The position numbers and the translations under genes were made by a program. This document shows positions 6,639 through 9,471 of a stretch of 9,471 nt of DNA, one piece after another; within the stretch, counting starts at the first letter, position 1, and each line of letters begins with the position of its first letter. The stretch comes from Candidatus Calidifonticultor daggyaiensis (GTDB lineage: Bacteria > Actinomycetota > Humimicrobiia > Humimicrobiales > Humimicrobiaceae), in assembly GCA_015661035.1 (NCBI GenBank), contig JACVJA010000033.1, forward strand, positions 1 to 9,471, in the 5' to 3' direction. The notes under the pieces are model-generated. The model did no database searches and was not told the origin of the DNA. It saw only the letters and a list, made by a program, of their open reading frames with translations.

Positions 6639-6759
6639 TAATAAAAATCGTGGGTAGCGCTGTGGTGTATTAATTAACCCGTAAACTCAGCTCCGGTATG
6701 AAAATAATCTTATCTAAGCTTGCAATTCTGGTTTGAACTTCGCTTGCTATGACCAGCCA
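6639..6759 (+). repeat. Interspersed repeat, copy B
   Basis: This is the most complete copy. The left half, TAATAA followed by GTGGGTAGCGCTG, matches copy A. The core AACTCAGCTCCGGTATGAAA starts at 6684, and the right half AACTTCGCTTGCTATGACC, ending AGCCA, matches copy C. By eye the core is about three-quarters identical to either copy, with mainly transition changes. CTGGT (within the core) and ACCAG near the right end are inverse to each other. Confidence 0.7.
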
Positions 6760-6808
6760 ATATCAGACATTTTTGTCAAAGATATTTAAACAATATAAAA
6801 GGTAATTT

Positions 6809-6817
6809 TGTTATAAT
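6809..6817 (+). promoter_or_regulatory. Extended -10 promoter for the FMN reductase gene
   Basis: TGTTATAAT is a perfect TGn plus TATAAT box. No good -35 lies 17 bases upstream, which is usual for extended -10 promoters. Transcription from about 6824 would give a leader of roughly 80 bases before the ATG at 6907. Confidence 0.5.
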
Positions 6818-6906
6818 ATCAGGTAAAGAATTCTTAAAAATTTAAATTTTACATAAAAAAGATTTATGTAAAAAAACTCATTTATAATTTAAGGAAGTGA
6901 TATCCA

Positions 6907-7620
6907 ATGAATATTGCTGTAATTAATGGAAGCCCACGAATGAGCAAAGGCTATACATCACAAATTCTTGAGCCTCTAATTGAATGAATGCGCAGTGCAA
7001 AGGCAGAGGTAACTTTACTATATACAAGCAAGTTAAAGATTAAGCCTTGTACTGGTGAATTTCATTGCTGGTTTAAAAAACCTGGGCAATGTATTTTAAA
7101 GGATGATATGCAATCAGTTTATGAAATACTAACAGATTCAGATATTTTAATACTTGCTACTCCAGTATATATACCACTGCCTGGAAATTTGCAAAATTTA
7201 ATTAATAGACTCCTTGCACTTATGGAGCCCATTTTAGAAAATAGAAATGGCCGCACCAGAGCTAAATTTTTTGACAAAGTAAAAATTAAAAAAATAATTC
7301 TTGTTGCTACCAGCGGATGGTGGGAATTAGGAAATTTTGATACTGTAAAGCATATAGCCAAAGAAATAGCTGCTAACGTTAATGTGGAATTTGGTGACAC
7401 CATACTTAGGCCGCACTCAACTGCTTTAAGTAGCCACCCTGATGATAAGAAGATAATAATAAAAACTCTGGTAGAAGCTGGCTACCAACTTATAAACGAA
7501 GGTAAAATATCACCTGATAAACTGGAGCTAATATCCAAACCTTTAATGCCATTTGAAGATTATTTAAAAGAAGAAACTGATTATTATCTGAGTATAAAGA
7601 AATCCAAAAAGCTAAAGTGA
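6907..7620 (+). pseudogene. NAD(P)H-dependent FMN reductase/flavodoxin-fold protein, interrupted by in-frame TGA
   Basis: AAGGAAGTGA (6891-6900) is a strong SD for the ATG at 6907. The product would be 237 residues with the family's usual features: FMN-phosphate loop NGSPRMSKGYTS (7-18), a cysteine-rich element KPCTGEFHCW then GQCILKDDM (46-68), ATPVYIPLPG (84-93), and VATSGWWELG in the C-terminal half. Codon 27 (6985-6987) is TGA, where homologues usually carry Gly in an 'EG' pair, so a single GGA-to-TGA change explains it. Reinitiation at the ATG that follows directly (6988) would yield 210 residues lacking the FMN loop, so that product should not bind flavin normally. Relatives transfer electrons from NAD(P)H via FMN in anaerobes. 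The gene stands alone between two repeat copies. The nonsense codon is recent or an error, since the rest of the frame is perfect. Confidence 0.8.
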
Positions 7621-7638
7621 GTTTTATTTTCATAATTA

Positions 7639-7726
7639 TAAATTCAATTGTGGTATAAAAATAATCTTGTCTGATCTTAAAATTCGAGTTCTAACTTCGT
7701 TTGCTATGGCTAGCCATTCTGGTATG
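7639..7726 (+). repeat. Interspersed repeat, copy C
   Basis: The core starts AAATTCAATTGTGGTATAAA and continues AATAATCTTGTCTG. The right half AACTTCGTTTGCTATGG matches copy B closely. It contains the perfect 12-bp palindrome ATGGCTAGCCAT (7706-7717) and ends AGCCATTCTGGTATG (7712-7726), which matches the tRNA-Gln 3' end plus ten bases (3658-3672) at 14 of 15 positions. The left half seen in copies A and B is missing because the reductase gene ends there. Confidence 0.65.
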
Positions 7727-7807
7727 AGTCTAAACAATTAATATTCTACCAATATTATAAATAGTCCTTATTATTATTTTATCAAGTATAGTCAGAACTT
7801 ATACCAG
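7719..7807. repeat. Small inverted-repeat element
   Basis: CTGGTATGAGT (7719-7729) is the inverse of ACTTATACCAG (7797-7807) with one mismatch, enclosing 67 AT-rich bases with no coding frame. The left arm is the tail of repeat copy C. The structure could be a miniature element or a chance pairing of a GGTAT-rich repeat. Confidence 0.35.
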
Positions 7808-7824
7808 TAAATATAATTAACATC

Positions 7825-7833
7825 TGCTATAAT
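7825..7833 (+). promoter_or_regulatory. Extended -10 promoter, probably leaderless
   Basis: TGCTATAAT is a perfect extended -10. It ends only eight bases before the ATG at 7842, so a transcript starting the usual six to eight bases downstream would begin at or next to the start codon. No Shine-Dalgarno is present between the two, which fits leaderless translation of the transporter gene. Confidence 0.55.
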
Positions 7834-7841
7834 ATTTAATT

Positions 7842-8573
7842 ATGGTAAAAGTAATAATTTTTGCATTTCTTACAGGTTTTTCGTTAATTTTTGGTGCAGT
7901 CATTGGTATCTCTTTTAAGATAAGCCAGAAAATAATAGCAGCCATTATGGCATTTGGATCAGGAATTATGATATGTGCTCTTACTTTTGGGCTTATGGAA
8001 GAGGCTTACAATTATGGCGGTTTTGATGCTGTAATTATTGGTTTTTTGGTTGGTGGTATTGTATTTATAACAGGTGATTTTCTAATCCATAGATTTGGCG
8101 GAAGACACTACAAAAAGAAAAAACCTTTTAAAACAATAAGGCAAACAAATGGAAAGGCAATTGTTTTTGGTGCACTTCTTGACGGAATACCAGAAACAAT
8201 TGCGTTGGGTGTTTCCCTGTTTGCCAAAAACGGTATTGGAATATTAATGGTTGTTGCAATATTTTTGTCAAACCTTCCTGAAAGCTTAACTTCTGTAATT
8301 GATCTTAAAAAAGAAGGATTTTCAAAAAAACAGATATATTTTATGTGGACTGTTGTAAGTATTATTGTAATAATAACAACCATTATAAGTTATTTATTTT
8401 TAAAGAAATTAAACTTAAATATTTTGGGAATTATATTATCATTTGCTTCTGGCTCTATTCTTACAATGCTTTCTGATAGCATGATTCCTGAAGCATTTGA
8501 AGAAGGCGGATACCTAATTGGATTTCTTACCATGCTTGGATTTTTAACAGCCTTTATTTTATATAATGTGTAA
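7842..8573 (+). CDS. ZIP-family divalent metal transporter (ZupT-like)
   Basis: This intact 243-residue protein is strongly hydrophobic with about eight membrane helices and a cytosolic basic loop (HYKKKKPFKTIRQTN, 89-103), the usual ZIP layout. Helix 4 carries LLDGIPETIALGVSL (112-126), helix 5 carries FLSNLPESLTSV (141-152), and a later helix has SDSMIPEAFEEGG (211-223). These correspond to the metal-binding helices of ZIP proteins. However, the classical HNxPEG of helix 4 is here DGIPET: the histidine is replaced by Asp114 while the Pro-Glu is kept. N144 and E147 of helix 5 are retained. It probably moves zinc, iron, manganese or a similar cation across the cytoplasmic membrane, but the direction and the ion cannot be read from the sequence. 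The gene stands alone with its own extended -10 promoter and a probable leaderless transcript. Confidence 0.85.
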   Translation: MVKVIIFAFLTGFSLIFGAVIGISFKISQKIIAAIMAFGSGIMICALTFGLMEEAYNYGGFDAVIIGFLVGGIVFITGDFLIHRFGGRHYKKKKPFKTIRQTNGKAIVFGALLDGIPETIALGVSLFAKNGIGILMVVAIFLSNLPESLTSVIDLKKEGFSKKQIYFMWTVVSIIVIITTIISYLFLKKLNLNILGIILSFASGSILTMLSDSMIPEAFEEGGYLIGFLTMLGFLTAFILYNV

Positions 8574-8590
8574 TTAATTTTAGTTAATAA

Positions 8591-8960
8591 TCTGTTATAA
8601 ATCTATTTTTTGCTAGTTTTAAATTAGACAGACTTGCTCAGGAGTTGGGTGGATATCCATTCTCCGATATAGATCCTAACCAAGTCATAATAATAAGCAT
8701 AAAATTAGAATTTATCTTGTATTAATAAGTGGAAATCCATGGAATATTGCTTCTCTGGTAGCTATTATGTATTATAATTTTAGAAGTCATGAAATACAAG
8801 ATTACAATGATGCTAGAGAAAATACAATAGATACCGTGGCTGTTATTTCTCTGATTCTGAAATTAGAAGTAATGACAAAATTACAGTTTCTAATGATAAT
8901 CTTAAAAGATTACTTATTAAATCACTTAACGATTATAGCGAACTAAACCCTTGGTTTTAG
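8591..8960 (+). pseudogene. Frameshifted remnant, possibly Csx3-like
   Basis: Three overlapping frames read as parts of one protein, and no start codon precedes the first. Frame one (8591 to TAA 8723-8725) holds KLDRLAQELGGYPFSDIDPN followed by QVIIIS. Frame two (from about 8700) holds IYLVLISGNPWNIASLVAIM then HEIQDYNDAR and DTVAVIS. Frame three (8850 to TAG 8958-8960) holds SDSEIRSNDKITVSNDN, ending in NDYSELNPWF. The order 'DPN-V-IISG-P-W', 'YDAR', 'VVIS-SD' recalls the Csx3/Crn3 family, in which a single-domain protein degrades cyclic oligoadenylate or acts with CRISPR systems. The likeness is by eye only and key residues differ. IISI and LISG near 8700-8733 may be a small duplication. 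At least two frame changes are needed, so the gene is dead. Confidence 0.45.
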
Positions 8961-9176
8961 ATAAAAATTCGCCTTAATAGCTATAATATATAAGTAATAC
9001 TAACGATTTTTTCAATTTCCATTATAATATAAACCTATATATATTGAAATTATCATTACTTTATAATATAAAATTACAGATTAAATTTATTACCTTAATA
9101 ATATTCATGCTAAATCTTTCTTAATAATGCTAATAAATTTTTATTAAATTTCTTTAAAATATTAAATAGTTAATTA
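8961..9176. other. AT-rich convergent spacer
   Basis: No gene is supported. A 12-base sequence TTATAATATAAA occurs at 9022-9033 and again at 9061-9072, and AATTTC with GAAATT forms a short inverted pair around the first copy. It separates + strand and - strand coding regions that converge, so a bidirectional terminator might be expected, but only AT-rich pairings are visible. Confidence 0.5.
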
Positions 9177-9471
9177 TTAATGGTATGTTACATTAAATAC
9201 AATTCCTGACGGGTCATATTCCCAACCGTCCCATGTACCAGGATTTATAGTTATTAGTCCTGAAAAATGAACTCTCATTTTAAACTTAGTTTCTCCATTA
9301 TTGATAGAATTTTGGAGCTCATTTTTTAAAGTAGTAACATTAGTCGAAAAAGTTCCAGTACCTGTATCATTAACCGATGTAATTACTGTACCTGAAATAC
9401 CAAAATCACCAGCATCAGGAGGGCCTGAACCCCAATCTAATTTATTTATATAAAAATTGTCAAATCCCGAA
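9177..9471 (-). CDS. C-terminal part of a probable secreted protein, truncated by the window edge
   Basis: The minus-strand frame is open from the right edge (last full codon at 9468-9470) to the stop at 9177-9179, giving 97 residues. The sequence is rich in Gly, Thr, Asn, Ser and aromatic residues in alternating beta-strand pattern: DWGSGPPDAGDFGISGTVIT, then TLKNELQNSINNGE, then FKMRVHFSG and WDGWEYDPSGIVFNVTYH. There is no membrane helix at the end. This resembles the last repeat or domain of extracellular beta-sandwich proteins, where a helix-like NELQNSINNG segment precedes a strand that reads like 'FKVRF'. The N-terminus, signal peptide and family lie outside the window, so function stays open. 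Frame length, composition and the natural stop support it as coding. Confidence 0.7.
   Translation of the reverse strand, partial: SGFDNFYINKLDWGSGPPDAGDFGISGTVITSVNDTGTGTFSTNVTTLKNELQNSINNGETKFKMRVHFSGLITINPGTWDGWEYDPSGIVFNVTYH

Larger units (their letters stand above)
6583..6890. other. Gene-free spacer with repeat copy B and a promoter
   Basis: About 300 bases without a supported gene. It contains an AT hairpin (6600-6616), the second copy of the interspersed repeat (6639-6759), and an extended -10 element (6809-6817) that serves the FMN reductase gene. Nothing else was identified. Confidence 0.6.

Noticed and set aside
6985..6987. Selenocysteine codon in the FMN reductase
   Set aside because: The position corresponds to a glycine rather than a cysteine in the family, and no convincing SECIS hairpin follows the TGA.
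6580..7635. UGA recoded as glycine (as in Gracilibacteria and Absconditabacteria)
   Set aside because: Five long genes here (rsmA, ispE, the exported protein, the TIR-like gene and the ZIP gene) contain no internal TGA. A recoded codon should be frequent, and a MEP-pathway gene is unexpected in those lineages.
3663..7711. A complete integrative element
   Set aside because: No integrase, relaxase or transposase frame is present, and the shared flanking sequence includes only five tRNA bases. Kept only as a question in the findings.
1..9471. Systematic homopolymer sequencing error as the cause of all broken genes
   Set aside because: rsmA, ispE and the ZIP gene have many A and T runs of equal or greater length and remain in frame. 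The TGA at 6985 and ATA at 5899 are substitutions, not run-length changes. Single errors are still possible.

Overview
The window is about three-quarters A+T and reads as a piece of a low-GC bacterial chromosome. Evidence for a bacterium is an rsmA-ispE gene pair (the MEP isoprenoid pathway), a bacterial-type tRNA-Gln with its CCA encoded, TTG and GTG starts, SD sequences such as GGGAGG and AAGGAAG, and several TGnTATAAT-type extended -10 boxes. The rsmA-ispE order is common in Actinomycetota and Bacillota, but I cannot fix the lineage from this window.

Layout. (1) 1-3313 is a housekeeping block, all on the + strand: rsmA/ksgA (16S rRNA dimethyladenosine transferase; its frame is open to the left edge), ispE, and a signal-peptide-bearing exported protein of unknown function. 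(2) 3589-3662 is tRNA-Gln(UUG). (3) 3663-5444 is an accessory stretch directly behind the tRNA. It holds a gene with a nucleoside-deoxyribosyltransferase/TIR-like C-terminal domain fused to an FG-GAP-like N-terminal part, then a broken gene whose end carries a HEPN-type R-x4-H motif. Together they look like the remains of a TIR-like/HEPN defence-type module. (4) 5445-6900 holds small two-helix membrane proteins separated by gene-poor DNA with repeats. Two of the proteins are tandem paralogues, and the first of these lacks a normal start codon. (5) 6907-8573 holds a flavodoxin-fold NAD(P)H-dependent FMN reductase interrupted by one in-frame TGA, and an intact ZIP-family metal transporter with a likely leaderless transcript. 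(6) 8591-8960 is a frameshifted remnant that weakly resembles Csx3-type proteins. (7) 9177-9471 is the C-terminal end of a probable secreted protein on the - strand, cut by the window edge.

Two themes run through the part after the tRNA. First, decay: frameshifts, an apparent internal deletion, a nonsense codon and a lost start codon, whereas rsmA and ispE are intact despite many longer A and T runs. This favours real gene decay over sequencing error, though single cases could still be errors. Second, a degenerate interspersed repeat of about 75-120 bp occurs three times in the same orientation (5601-5710, 6639-6759, 7639-7726), once in each successive spacer. The tail of the third copy matches the tRNA 3' end plus the following ten bases (14 of 15).

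No transposase, integrase, CRISPR array or strong GC-rich intrinsic terminator was seen.
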